NCBI GenBank assembly: GCA_033002965.1
Contig: JAURVB010013542.1
Location: 1-64,000, forward strand
DNA: 64,000 bases
From: Piper betle
Lineage: Eukaryota; Streptophyta; Magnoliopsida; Piperales; Piperaceae
Direction: 5' to 3'
A program made the position numbers and the translations under genes. Below, piece after piece: positions 10,692-22,732 of this stretch (positions are counted from its first letter, which is position 1; each line of letters begins with the position of its first letter). The notes beneath the pieces were generated by a model. That model saw nothing but the letters and a program-made list of their open reading frames with translations, was not told the DNA's origin and did not search any database.

Positions 10692-13600
10692 ATGGCGGCG
10701 ACGGCGATGGAGGGTCCGGCGGTGGCTGCGCTCCGGTCGGTGATGCAGCGGGTGCAGCTGGCGGCGGAGAGGTCCGGCCGGGCGGCGGAGAGCGTCCGGG
10801 TGGTGGCCGTCAGCAAGACCAAGCCGGCGCCGCTTGTGCGGCAGGTGTACGAGGCCGGCCATCGCTGCTTCGGCGAGAACTACGTCCAAGAGCTTGTTGA
10901 GAAGGCGCCCCAGGTGCGGCAATTCTTCGAAATGAATCGTTTTGGGATTTGGGTGGTGATGATTTTCCATCAAAGTTCGAGTCTTTGATGGTTTGTTGTG
11001 GAAATGTTGGATTTTAGCAGCTTCCAGGGGATGTAGAGTGGCATTTCATTGGGAATTTGCAGAGCAACAAAGTGAAAGCGCTTCTCTGTAATTACTCTTG
11101 CTCTTAAATGAATTCATTTTTTCCTCTTCAATTTTTATGGAAGATAGCTACTAAGTGATGGATTGGACTTGGGACTTTGATGGTATAAAAATGTTTTTTT
11201 TATGTGTATTGGTTGCAGCTGCTGTTCCAAATCTGGACATGGTGGAGAGCGTGGATGACAAGAAGGTGAGTTTTGAAGTGCTTTGATTTATCTCCAAGCA
11301 ATACGCTTCATTTTTTTCTTGCTGTTTCGGTTCATGCATTACATGAGTTCAAATACGATGTGATTTTTTTTGTGTGTGCTTTAGTTGCCGAACCTGATGT
11401 CTCTACTGGAGTACTTTTTTACTTTGGCTGCATGAAAGAAATAAAAAATCTATGAAATCTATAAATGGTAATTTATGACAAAAACATTGATCTCCCACTA
11501 AAATGTTATCTATTTTTAGAGTATTTTGTGGTAAGATGCAAAGTAAGGCTTCCACCGAGTAGCCCCCTTGGAAATTTCATCACAACAAAATTTTTTATCG
11601 AAAGCACAAGAACAAGGGAGAATTTTATTTTGTGAAGAGATTTTACATTTCATATTTACATCATAACTAACTCTTTGTAAATTATAACTAAGAAAATTAT
11701 ATGCATCTTAGTTTTCTTACATGCTAACCAAACAGACCCATAGAAAGAAGGCCTCTGCACGATTTTATTTTGATTGCAAGTTTCTTCCAAAAGTGGCTAC
11801 AAAGATGTTTTGTTATGTGGTGGAGAATATGCTTGGCATTCCAATATATTAACTCTTAAGTTTGAAATGAATACTTTGAAACAAAAAACCTTGTTTTTCA
11901 AGCAACGGTGAAATCATTTTTGCTTGAGGTACTAAAATTTTGCTAAATTTATGACGATCACAGATTGCAAATCATCTTGATCGTGCTGTTTCAAATCTGG
12001 GCAGGACACCACTAAAAGTTTTGTTGCAAGTTAATACCAGTGGAGAGACTTGTGAGTATGAAACAATGTCTTTGTTTATTGTTGCTCAACTGTATTTTTT
12101 TTAATTTTATTTATTCTAGGTCTTGTTTGCATCATTTTTTGTTGAGTTTTGAACTTTGTGTTGTGGTGATTTGTTAAGCTCTTTGAACTGTGAATTTGAA
12201 TGTAAAGATTAGATTAATTGCAAAGGAATCTTCTAGGCATAATCCATCTCCAAAGAGATGTGTGTAAGCTAAAGCTATTTCTGGTTTTCATTAGTCAGTT
12301 TGATCATTTCTCACTTCTATTTTTCATTTCCTTCTAGTTTTTGTATCTATGAATCTTTCAATCCCAACCTATCCGGGATAAAGAGTAGATGATGGTGATG
12401 ATAAATATGACTTTTTATCTTGTGAACTACAAAGTTTTGATGTGAATTCATGACTACGGCATGGGAGCCCTTTGTGTTGTTTCCTTCTTCAGCAACAAGT
12501 GTAAAACCTAATTTGATTTTAAAATAGAAAAAACTTCGAACCTAGGATGGCAAGTTTTTAAAAGTCAAATTGGTTATAATATTTAGCGAAAACTTCTAAT
12601 GCAGGTCTAGATTTTGGCAGTCGGTAGGATAACATTGAATAAGTACAGACAGTTTGATAATAATGTTGTGACCATATTTTGTGCTATAGTTGTTCTATAA
12701 AATAACAAAATTAACAAGAAAGGAGGGAGGAAGGGTGGGAGGCGAAGAATTGGCAATGAAGATGCAGTTCAATTTATTTTAACATGGTTTCGTTGGAAGC
12801 CCATTATTTATGCATATTCTATTGTGAATTGTGATACAGTAGCACTAGTAGCAATGCATATTTTGAACATTGTGTAAGCAATTACTCATATCTCCATATA
12901 TTGAATTCTCCAGCTTTATAATGCTGCAAGCTGTGTGCTTAAGTGGTTTAAATGTTTACTGCTGATGTTGCAGCAAAATCAGGTGTTGAGCCCTCTGAGT
13001 GTGTTGAACTAGCTAAGCATGTTCATTTAGACTGCCCAAATCTTGTTTTCTCTGGCTTAATGACAATTGGTATGCTGGATTATTCTTCAACACCAAAGAA
13101 TTTTAAGGTATTCAAACACAAACAAAAAAAGAAGTTTTATTTCTCGTCTCTGATTCAAGGGTAGGCCATAACTAATGCACTGAAACAGACTTTATCTGAT
13201 TGCCGAACGGTGGTATGCAATGCACTTGGCATACCAGAAGAGCAATGTGAGTTATCAATGGGCATGTCTGGCGACTTTGAGCAAGCTGTAAGTCAGATTT
13301 TTAGAAATCTTTCTAAACTTCTTATTGACATAATAATGAGAAATTGAGAGCGTTTTAAGGTTCCATAGCTTAAGGATGATGTAGTTGAGCCTTGTGGTTC
13401 TATCAAATAGGAATAAACGAGCTACTTCAGAGCTTAAATAAATAGGTGAGATTGAATATTGGGACCGTGGATGTTAGGATAAAAATAAAGAGCTTGATAA
13501 TAGCAAAACATAAATTTGAGGACAACATGACTTTTTTATACAAGAATGATAATCACAAAATTGCATTGAGACTATAAAACCTACTATTGTATTCACTATT

Positions 13601-13886
13601 CACTAGTGAGCTCAACCTATGAGTCTCAAATCAACATGAAAACCCAAACACATACATATGGATCTTCAGACCTCGTCTACATTCTTCATCATTAATAGGT
13701 TTACATTTATATTTAATGTTATCTCTTTATATTCAACACTTCATTTACGAAGAAGATTCTAATAAATAATTAAGCATAATTTCTACCAAAGGATTGTGAT
13801 AACTTTCGCAGATAGAAATGGGAAGTAAGAACGTAAGAATAGGATCAACAATATTTGGACCTAGAGAATATCCAAAGAGAGCCTAG
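10692..13886 (+). CDS. Pyridoxal phosphate homeostasis protein (YggS/PROSC family)
   Basis: Seven exons give 243 residues: 10692-10913, 11021-11087, 11219-11265, 11964-12051, 12974-13107, 13189-13287 and 13812-13886 (TAG). All junctions are GT-AG and phases agree. The family binds PLP in a fold-type III barrel without known catalysis and buffers free vitamin B6. The PLP lysine is Lys42 in AVSKTKP; other signatures are [42 protein letters not shown] and the C-terminal [12 protein letters not shown]. Length matches plant homologues. Exon 1 is GC-rich, later exons AT-rich. An in-frame ATG at 10587 would add 35 Arg-rich residues resembling an organelle presequence, so the start is not settled. 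No frame damage is seen. Confidence 0.93.
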
Positions 13887-14329
13887 CACAGGGAAGATCA
13901 ATTTTCCTGGAAGAACAATTATGGTGTAATTTTATATTTTCTGGAGACATGTATTACACATTTAATAGTCATGTTAATGCAGCTACACCATACTGCTTGT
14001 TATTGTTGGCTGCAGGATAACAGACAAATAATTTTTTTGTGTTAAAAAAGAATGAATAATGAAATAATGTTTGCTTTATGGCAATATTTTGTGCCAATTT
14101 TAATGACTAAAAAAAACAGTTGCAGGTCAGTACAAGAATCAGTAGGTTTGCTTTTCACTTGAACAAAAAACTATACAATTTTTTTTTAAAATAAACATCT
14201 CTATAGCAATAATTCTCAAAGACGACATGATCAATTGCTGGTTGATGGATCTTAACGGGCTTCACTTAAATTTTTGACCTCCTAAAGGTAAAACTATGGG
14301 TACTTGTGGCTACGAGTGCCCATACCCGA
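13887..14329. other. 3' flank of PLP homeostasis gene
   Basis: Probable 3' untranslated region followed by AT-rich spacer. No other gene seen. Confidence 0.4.
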
Positions 14330-14760
14330 CCCCATCAAATCCTAATGATTCAGGTTTGGTATCCATATTAATTGGATACCCATTTTATAATGGCTGGATT
14401 TAGTTTTGGATATATGACATTAGGTATTTTATATCAATAATATAAAATTTTAAAAAATTATATTTTTATTATGATTTGTCACAAAAATATATTTGTTTGT
14501 GTATAAAAGTAATTTTATTTATTTTAATATTACCCTAATTAATCTACATACATTTTTAAATTATTATTTTTAATTAAAATTTTATATTATTATCAAAATT
14601 CAACTTTTTATATTATAATTGGATTTAAATAAATGGTAAATAGTCGAGTTCAGATTTCATGTAGTGAAAATTTGAATTACTGTAATCAAGTTTGGTACGA
14701 AGATTTAAGATAATTGACCAATGATTTGGTTTAGCCGATATTAACCACCAAACCTAAACA
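14330..14760. repeat. Possible degenerate MITE
   Basis: The left part is rich in GGGTA/TACCC words such as GTGCCCATACCCGACCC, and the right part has weaker related words. This style is common in plant hAT-type non-autonomous elements. Ends and target duplications could not be fixed. Confidence 0.3.
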
Positions 14761-15465
14761 ATAGGCTTCACACAGTGAACCCCCTACTCGGCCATAGCTT
14801 CACATAGTGAAATGACAAGACCAAGTTGCAGCGGAGTAGCAGTCCAGATTAAACCCCAACCAGACTAGTGCCTCATTTTTCAGATACCAGGGCCAAACTA
14901 GTGCGTTGCATTACACAAGGCAGAAATGCATATTGGTACATTTTTGATTATATGAGGAGGATGGAAATGTAAAACAAAGCCCCAAGATGAGTTCAAGTTG
15001 AGTCTTCAGTTTTGGGTTGATCTCGGAAAGAGCTGAGTTGCATCGCCAATATCAGTTCTTCCGCAGTTATCCTAGCAAACATTTGGGAGGTTGTATTAAC
15101 AGTGAAACAATCATCTCTGTAGAAGTTTGTACAGGAGAATTTTTCGGAACCTCGCGTCAAGCTGCTTTTCTCTCGCCTGGTAGATGTAAACATCATTGTA
15201 CGTGCTTGAAGAGTATGCTGTGGTAGCATGTGCAGGCAAAACTTCCAGTTAGACTGAAGTAGCCAAACCAGCAAAATTTGTAATGTTCAGACTATAGATT
15301 GCAGCAAAAGCCAGTGTGTTTAATCAGCCACTTTGCTTCGACTAATAGATGCCATATCCCTGTGCTCATATCCCCATGAGTCGCCAGAGATTGTAGACCT
15401 GAACTAACAGCAAGGCAAACAATTTGATGTGAGCAATTAAGTAACTTGTATAACAGACCTGAGCG
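14761..15465. other. Downstream flank of branching-enzyme fragment
   Basis: Probably old 3' untranslated sequence of the minus-strand branching-enzyme-like gene. The frame at 14993-15274 (minus) matches nothing I know and is not called. Confidence 0.35.
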
Positions 15466-15469
15466 CTTC

Positions 15470-18400
15470 TATCTACCAGGTAATGAAACCTCCAAGTAAC
15501 ATTGATGCCCATCAGCCCTGCAGTTAACTCCACGACCAAAATTTACCAGCGATCCTTGCCCACAATTGGACCTAATTTTTTAGCAACTAGGTAGTATCTT
15601 CCAATGATTGTTCACTAACATAGTCATCAGCACTTAGGCGACCACTTCCACCATGCTTGGCACCATCAGTGTCCAAGATCACCTGACACAAGCAGCTTTG
15701 TTAAATTATTGGATCATTCAAAGCCAAAATACACAAGCAACCAAATTTGTTTGTATCAATCAAGCACATGGTTGATCAACTTAGAGAAAAATTAATTTGG
15801 AACTATTCTTTGAAATCCAAGCTCGACTATAATATGAACACTAGCGAATTTCATGTGAACACAAAGAGAAGTAACTACAATACGTTCAGGACATTTGTTT
15901 TTTTCATGCTTTTTGTATGGATATTGTAAAACCCACGATTCGAGTTAGGGTTTTATATTCAGAACCGGTCGGGTCGACCGTTATTTTTCGAGTTGAGTCA
16001 GTTTCAGGACACGTGTACTGAGCCGATGCCAGTCGCGTGTATGAGCTATGAGGGTCATGCGTACCCAAGTATATGATGATAACGTCATGAACACAGCAGA
16101 ACAGAATGAGTTATCAGATATATGAGAGTATGCCAGTCATTTTTATTATTATTTTTATATATAGTGGATCGTAGAATTAGTATTAGGCCGTTTACCGCGT
16201 TAGGACGCGTTCGGGCAGTCTGGGTGGGTTGTTAGTCATAGAGCATATCATTATAATATTGTGGTGTTGTTTGATTTTACGGGATTTTTCCCGATTTTTA
16301 TGAATTTTTTTAGGATTTAATACGACTTAGTTATTATACTTGACTCGAGCCGGAGACGAGTCAAGTATTATTTACGAAATTGCCACCAGCCCTTTTCTTC
16401 CTCTTCCCCGACCTTTTCTTTCCCAGAACATTGCCGCGCGCCGCCCCTGTTCGCGCGCCACCGCCGCCACGGCCGACGCCGCCTGGCCGCTGTTCGACGC
16501 CGCCCGGCCCAGCCACGGCGTCGCCATGCTGCCCCGACCAAGTCCGGCCCCAATCGGGCCGCCGTGACGCCGGAATCGCCGTGCGTAGCGCCGCGGCAAG
16601 GTTTTGGTCGCGTCGCCGATCGCGCCGCCGCCGACCGTCGCCACCACGATCAGGTGGTCGGCTCGACGTCCTCGACCCCTCAGCTGCCTTCCCCGACTGG
16701 AACGGAGGCCGTCGCCACCGTGGCCGGCCGGATCTAGCGACCCATCGCCGCCGGCTCTGTTTAGCCTTTTCCGGCGAGCCACCGCCTCGGCCGACCATGT
16801 GGACGTCGTGGATGTGTCGGGCTCGCCGAGCCGGTTCCAATGGTACCCTATATGACCCCTATCCAGCTAGTAGACGCCGCCGGCGATTGTTGCCGGAAAA
16901 CCACCGGAAGTCGCCGGAAAACCGCCAGTGGCTCCCGGAAAACCGCCGGAAAATCGGAATTTCTGGAATTCTCCGGAATTCACCGGATCTTCCGCGGGGC
17001 TCACCCAGTGGAGCCCAATCGAGCTTCGGACGCCGATGAGCGCCGAATTTGAGCTCCGAGACGCGCGACGGAACCCTAGCCGTCGCCGATTGCCGACGAC
17101 GTGAGGTATAATTACCTCCGATTGATTTATTTAAAATTGATGATAATTGTTAGCATAGCATGCTAGGGTTAATTAATTATCATGATTAATGTCTTGACCA
17201 TGAATAAAGTAAAGATGTGCATGATGAGATTATTAGTGAATGAAGTGATCTAATGAGATGAATTGTGTATGAACATGTTAAACTAGTACGATGCAACTTA
17301 GAAGAACAGAATAAAATATGGTATGAGTAGTTGAGTTAGGATTATTTACTCTTATAATTATTTGATGGTTATTTTGATGATGATTCTGTGTTTAATTGTG
17401 TTGAGTTTGATGCATCATTTAGTTAGCGGGCGTTAGTATTTAGTTTTGATGTGTAGGTACGGAGTAGGAGCTCGCCGCCTAGGCGCGATGACACGCTTGG
17501 AGCTTCTACCAGGTCCGTTTAGGACTCGTCTTGTTTTACTCTCTTCTATTGTATGTTTGATTTTATTGTCTGCAGGACGGGTTAAGTGGCGTTTTATCGG
17601 ATCCCACTTAACTCGGGCCATTTAATCGAACATTTTCCGGATTAATAACCCCTCGAGGATGAGATCCCTCGAGGTTGATTTCGAAAACAAGATCCACCAC
17701 AAGTTGCCTTCGGGCCTATTATATAAATCCCTACCCAGGCCTATATATATAGTAGTTTATCGAGTTTTCAGTGAGACGAGAGATGGAGAAATCGACTGCA
17801 CGTACCATGCAGAGGATGCCGTGACAGTCAAAGCGGGCTCTGGATTAGTGCCAGCGGACTGTTCCATTCCCGAGGGATCCTGACAACTCCGCGTTTGAGT
17901 TCCTCACACCCGGAGAACGTGGAGGTTTACGGGTACTGTTTAGTACAGCGCATGTCCGGACTTGTGGTTCAAAGGGTACTAAAGGCGACTGCCTGAGAGT
18001 ACTCGGCCTTCGTGCTCAAGGCCAGGAGAAATATGGAGGTAAGGAGAGGGCTTAGGATAAAGTTTCACGAGAAGTACTGAAAAGAAGTGCTGAGAGTAGC
18101 ACAGTACCAGCAGCAGAGCAGTAAGTTCGGGATGCTACCGGGTCTGCAGCCCAGTGGCTCCTCAGTAGTGCCCTTCAGAGTGTTCTTGAGGAAGTATGAT
18201 GTTTTCTTTCAGATGAGAGTTTGCTCTCATAGCCAGTTTGTTATAGTTATTTTATTTTCCGGACCAGTAACGCTTGTTACTGACGTTTTTCTTATATATA
18301 TGTAGGTGATAAGCACGAGATGGATGAGCCAGCTTGGACGGAGGAGCAATGAGGTCTTGTGCACACACATGTTAGATTTCTGAATGTTTAATATTGTATC

Positions 18401-19817
18401 ATTATGTTATTATTTTGTGAGTGACATGATTAAATGTTTGATGCATGACAATGACATGAAATGAAATGATCAGAGTAGCGCAGCAAAAGTGGGGTTAGGA
18501 CCCAAAGTTCAGAGAATGATGAATATAGTAGATTAGAAGCTTGTGTGAATGCTATTGTTGCTATGCGTATATATGTTAGAATATACGATTTTGACAGGGT
18601 GGCCCCTAATTGTATTTTTAGGGGAAATTCTGTCCCTTTCGTTTTAGAATTTTTACTAATTTTGATTGTGATTGTGATGGTGTGAAATTTAATTTGCATG
18701 TCATTCATGTAGTACCATGTTAGGATTTTGCGCATTTATTCATTCATGATGGATCGTATCTTCATCTTAAGACGCCGAGATTGGATCCGCATGAGTTAGG
18801 TTCGGGTTAGCCGACCTAACCGGGGCCTGTAACATGCCGGTTCGGTTCACGAGCGTGAACCGGATTTGGGGTGTTACAGATATTTTCCTTTAGCTATTAA
18901 CCCTTGCATAATGTTAGTATGAATTATAATTTGCTGCAAGGTCTTACGGCCTTTATTTGTTGTTAGACCCGACCCAATCGGTATTAAGATATGCTTAAGT
19001 GATAATCTGATAGCACCCATTAATTGTGGAACTTTCAAAATTGCCATTGAAGGCATTTAATGGACGCTGAAATGTAATTTGCTGATTGAGTTTTACGGCC
19101 TATAAAGCTGTAAGATCTTACAGCAGATTATCACTCGTGTTAGTATTCAACCTTTCAGAGGATAGTAACTTCCACACTATTGACCAGACCACCTCATTAC
19201 CTGATATTATAAAAGAGAAGTTTTTAGATTAGTGTTCTCCATTATAATCCTAGCTTCCTTTTCCGTTTCTTTTTCTCTTTTGTGTTTTTCTAATGATAAC
19301 ATTGGCATAATAACTCTAGAAAACATCAAATATAGAAATCATTATTAGAATCTCCTTTTTTATAAACAAATTACCGGCATACTTGTGCTAATTTTGCATT
19401 TTTTACATGCCATCATAAGACTAAACATGCATTAGCAAAAGGAAAATGTGTGTGATAACGAACATTATGTAGCATTCAATTATGAAATTACCTGATACTG
19501 CCCAGCTTCTTCTACACCAATGTGATATCCCTGGTAAGAAATTTTAGGATGGAAATTGAAAACGAACTGTAAGGGACCTCTCATAAAATAGACAACCTGC
19601 AAAAACAATACAACTAGATAGAAATGTCGAAGGACATGGATCACATTTACATCTGTGAATTCCCACGAGAAATGAATCCGAACAGATAAATAAAAAAAAA
19701 AACAAAACAAAACAAAACCTAGAGTTTGATCACACACCATGCCTGAGTCATTGACATGGTGTATTTTGGGGGGCCTTCTTGAAAAGATTCGTTGATTGAC
19801 ATCCAGCTCATCGTGTC
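15470..19817 (-). pseudogene. 3' end of starch/glycogen branching enzyme-like gene, probably broken
   Basis: Minus-strand exons 19817-19738, 19596-19492 and 15682-15588 encode the C-terminal all-beta domain of a GH13 branching enzyme, nearest in memory to the plant class resembling Arabidopsis At3g20440. Signatures are PKIHHVND, FVFNFHP and GVEEAGQY. A 70-base GT-AG intron (15587-15518) would lead to a last exon near 15517-15470 carrying ADGHQCYLEVSLPGR. Splicing there creates a TAG split codon, and the final exon has an apparent 4-base insertion before SAQV, so the tail is doubly damaged. No catalytic-domain exons occur upstream before 22700. I infer a truncated gene fragment. The 3.8-kb intron 19491-15683 holds a solo LTR. 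Confidence 0.6.
15925..18878 (+). mobile_element. Complete solo LTR (2954 bp) with GATAT target duplication
   Basis: Begins TGTAAAACCC and ends GTGTTACA, flanked on both sides by GATAT (15920-15924 and 18879-18883), a 5-bp duplication as made by retroviral-type integrase. No primer-binding site, polypurine tract, gag or pol lies inside, so this is one LTR left after LTR-LTR recombination. The 16380-17100 part is a GC-rich island whose open frames on both strands are compositional artefacts. Related copies lie at 22733-25061, 25062-25385 and (reversed) 45198-48215. The element sits in an intron of the branching-enzyme fragment, antisense to it. The large size suggests a Gypsy-type parent, but this is inference. 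Confidence 0.88.
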
Positions 19818-19821
19818 CTGC

Positions 19822-22720
19822 AGCAAAAAAAAGAGAAGAAAGAAAATTACCATTTATATTTGTAGTTTGTACATAGAACAACAGTGATTATTGCTTATTA
19901 TTACGCATATTCAGACAATCTCTACACAATATGGTCATACTTAAGAGGGAGATTGTGGTACACATCATGATATAACTAAAAACAACAAAGATTAAATGAT
20001 GGCATATAGTAAATGATGTACAAGCAGAATTTCTCTTTCACAAGTTCAATTGCTGATCAAAATTTTAATGTGTCTTGGACTTTTTATTAGCCAAATTTCA
20101 CCCTATTTTATTCGGTGTGTTTTGCAGAAAATATTCACAACCAAAAATTAGCTACAACTAAGTAACCGAACTCTAATACCACTTAATGGGATGAACCAAA
20201 CACTTAAATCTCTATTTCAACATATAATTGATGAGAAGTACCAACTAATATAACTAAATTTAACACAAATAAGAGACAACACTAATTTTATGTAAAACCC
20301 AAATTAGGGGAAAATTTATGGGGCAGATAACCGAATTAAATTCACTATATCACAACTTGATATAAAAAATATTCACAAAAGAACAAACTCCCTCTATACT
20401 AATTTATTATAATTTCTACACAATTGATATTAATCGCAAATAAAAAGAATAAAGGAAAGATGTTAGCGATTAAGAACTTTACAAAATTACCATTGACGAT
20501 CATAAGTTAATTTCAACAAAATCTTCACTTTTCTTTAATTTACATAATTTTCTCCTTCTCCCATCGTTACCCTTTTTCTTCACATGAAAAAAAGAAAAGT
20601 GTTTGTCTTTGCTTCTATTCTCTCCACCCATAAAGCAAGACATGTATTTTAAAAACTTTGATTTTTCCGAAAATAAGGTTGTCATTTCATGTATTTATGA
20701 GGGAGGGACAATCTGACAAACCCTTTCGCGGAGAAGAAGAATTAATATTGTTCTTGCTATGGGTTTTATGAATTGAAATAGTTTGTAAATTTTACTAATA
20801 TATCGGTGATAAAAAATTGGATCGTGTTATCCAATCAATGCTACTTTACATGTTATATGTTTGGATTTCTATCGCTACTAGAGAAATCAGTTTTTGATTA
20901 CTTTAACCCTAAGTAAGTCCCGTCATAAAATGCCACAGGAGAGAGCCTAAAATCTATGAATTATACGGGTAAAAAACTCTTGTACAGACATATAAGGTCT
21001 TGTTTATAGATAAAAATATATAATATAAGACTCATGTCTCAATAAGAATCTCAAATCAATATATCCTTATTGAAGTATGATTTCTTTTAAGTTTATTTCG
21101 ATAAAAGATAAACATGGATAATTTGTGATTCTTTCTATATTGGGCGTGGGCGTACTTTAAAACTACATCCAACAATCAGTTTAGCGGCTACTTTAGGATT
21201 TTTCAAAGTTTGATTAAGCCCAATTTACAACAAACAAAAACTCAATTCAAAACTTGGCTCAAAATTAAACTGATTCGAACTTGGAGTTATGCTCACTCGA
21301 TTTTGCAAGACTAGAAGCTCAATATTTCATAGAATTAACAATATATATATTAGATTTCCTTTTATAAATTTAATCAACTTGTAAAAGACCATGTTATAGT
21401 AACATTTTTAAATAAAAAATGTGCATTTAGATTATTTATTTGCATAATTATTTTAAATTGAAATATCTTGAATTAAAATTAAATTTTAGTATGAATTATA
21501 CAAAAAAATGTATTGATAAATATAAATAATGTTAGTTCTAACTCAACGACGAAACTTAAATCAACTCAAATACTAAATATTTAGTTTTGTTTGAACTTAA
21601 AATCAAATTATTCAAGTTTGAGTTGAGCAAACTCGGCTTGACTCCCCTCATGGACGGCCTATTCCTTTTACACGAGTAAAGATATTTAGTGAGTTGTAAA
21701 GGTTGGTTTTATCCGTGAATTTTTTATTTATTTTTGTATTTAGAACTTTTTGCCGTATCATCCACTTACGATCCATTTGGTTGTCCTAAAATTACATGAA
21801 AAAAATGTAAAAAATAAAGGTCAATTTTTATTTTTTGTGTTTGGATGTCTTTAAATATAGCCAAAAGAAATTTCATTTTCAGTGAAAGTAAGCCTATGTA
21901 AAAATTTTATAAAGTAATATTTTCTCATAAAAAATTAAAAAAATTGGAGAAAATTTTGGGACACACATATATATGAAAATAAATATTTCATTTTTATTTT
22001 CTTTTTCTACAATCTAAACATGTAAGATATATTTTTAAAATTTTTATGCCATTTCATTTCATTGTATTTTTCATTTCGTATGAAAAATTTTTCCCTTTTT
22101 ATACTATTTTTGTGCCAGCCAAACTGACACCCTTAGAATATTATTAGGGCATTCACACATTCATTCATTTATTGTGTGGTTGTATCTTTGGCTGCACATT
22201 TGAAAGATGTCTTTCTTCTTAGATTAGTTCAATATGTTACTTAAGTCAAGTACCATATTAATCAATACAAGTAGTAATTAACTAAATTTATAGTAGCATT
22301 TCTCATCTAATTCTAACAAGATTTAGTTGTATTACTACATTATATAATAAATAAATATATATTAGTTTTCCTCTTTTTCTAAACCTTTAAAATATGGATA
22401 AATTATTTCCCACTATATTTTTTCTCCAAGAGGACAATCTCAAAATTGTTATAATATTGTTTAAAACCTATTTGGATAGTGAAGAGAAGACTTTAAGATT
22501 ATATATGTACTAATATAGCAGATGATGGAAGAAACCTAATCTAGCTTATATATTGAGCACCTGTGCATATTTAATGGTGGGCTCAAATTATCATAATCGA
22601 GTCCAAGCAATGTCAAAAGCGTTTTCAATGGAAAATGACGAAGAACAAAACTTGGGTCTGCACCATGAGGACACTTTTGGGGATGCATTGCATCCCCACC
22701 CTTGATCATCCATAAGATCA
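19822..22720. other. AT-rich spacer with scattered MITE remnants
   Basis: No exon of the branching enzyme or any other gene could be found. About 21214-21660 is rich in CTCGA/TTCGA/GAACT words like the hAT-type MITE at 41930. About 21758-22135 starts with a GTTTGG-type MITE word and ends GCCAAACTGACACCC, a possible second MITE. The palindrome GGGGATGCATTGCATCCCC lies near 22679-22697. Confidence 0.4.
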
Positions 22721-22732
22721 ATTGTAAAACCC

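Noticed and set aside
10428..10973. 181-codon minus-strand frame over PLP homeostasis exon 1
   Set aside because: Shadow of a GC-rich exon; His/Arg-rich composition, no homology.
14993..15274. 93-codon minus-strand frame downstream of the branching-enzyme fragment
   Set aside because: No homology; position fits untranslated sequence.
16361..17039. Long open frames (up to 219 codons) in the LTR GC island
   Set aside because: Pro/Arg-rich on both strands, a composition effect; the equivalent region of the reversed copy does not keep the same frame.
17659..17883. 74-codon frame in the solo LTR
   Set aside because: Partly shared with copy 46197-46472 but frame-broken among copies; more likely a conserved LTR transcript region than a protein.
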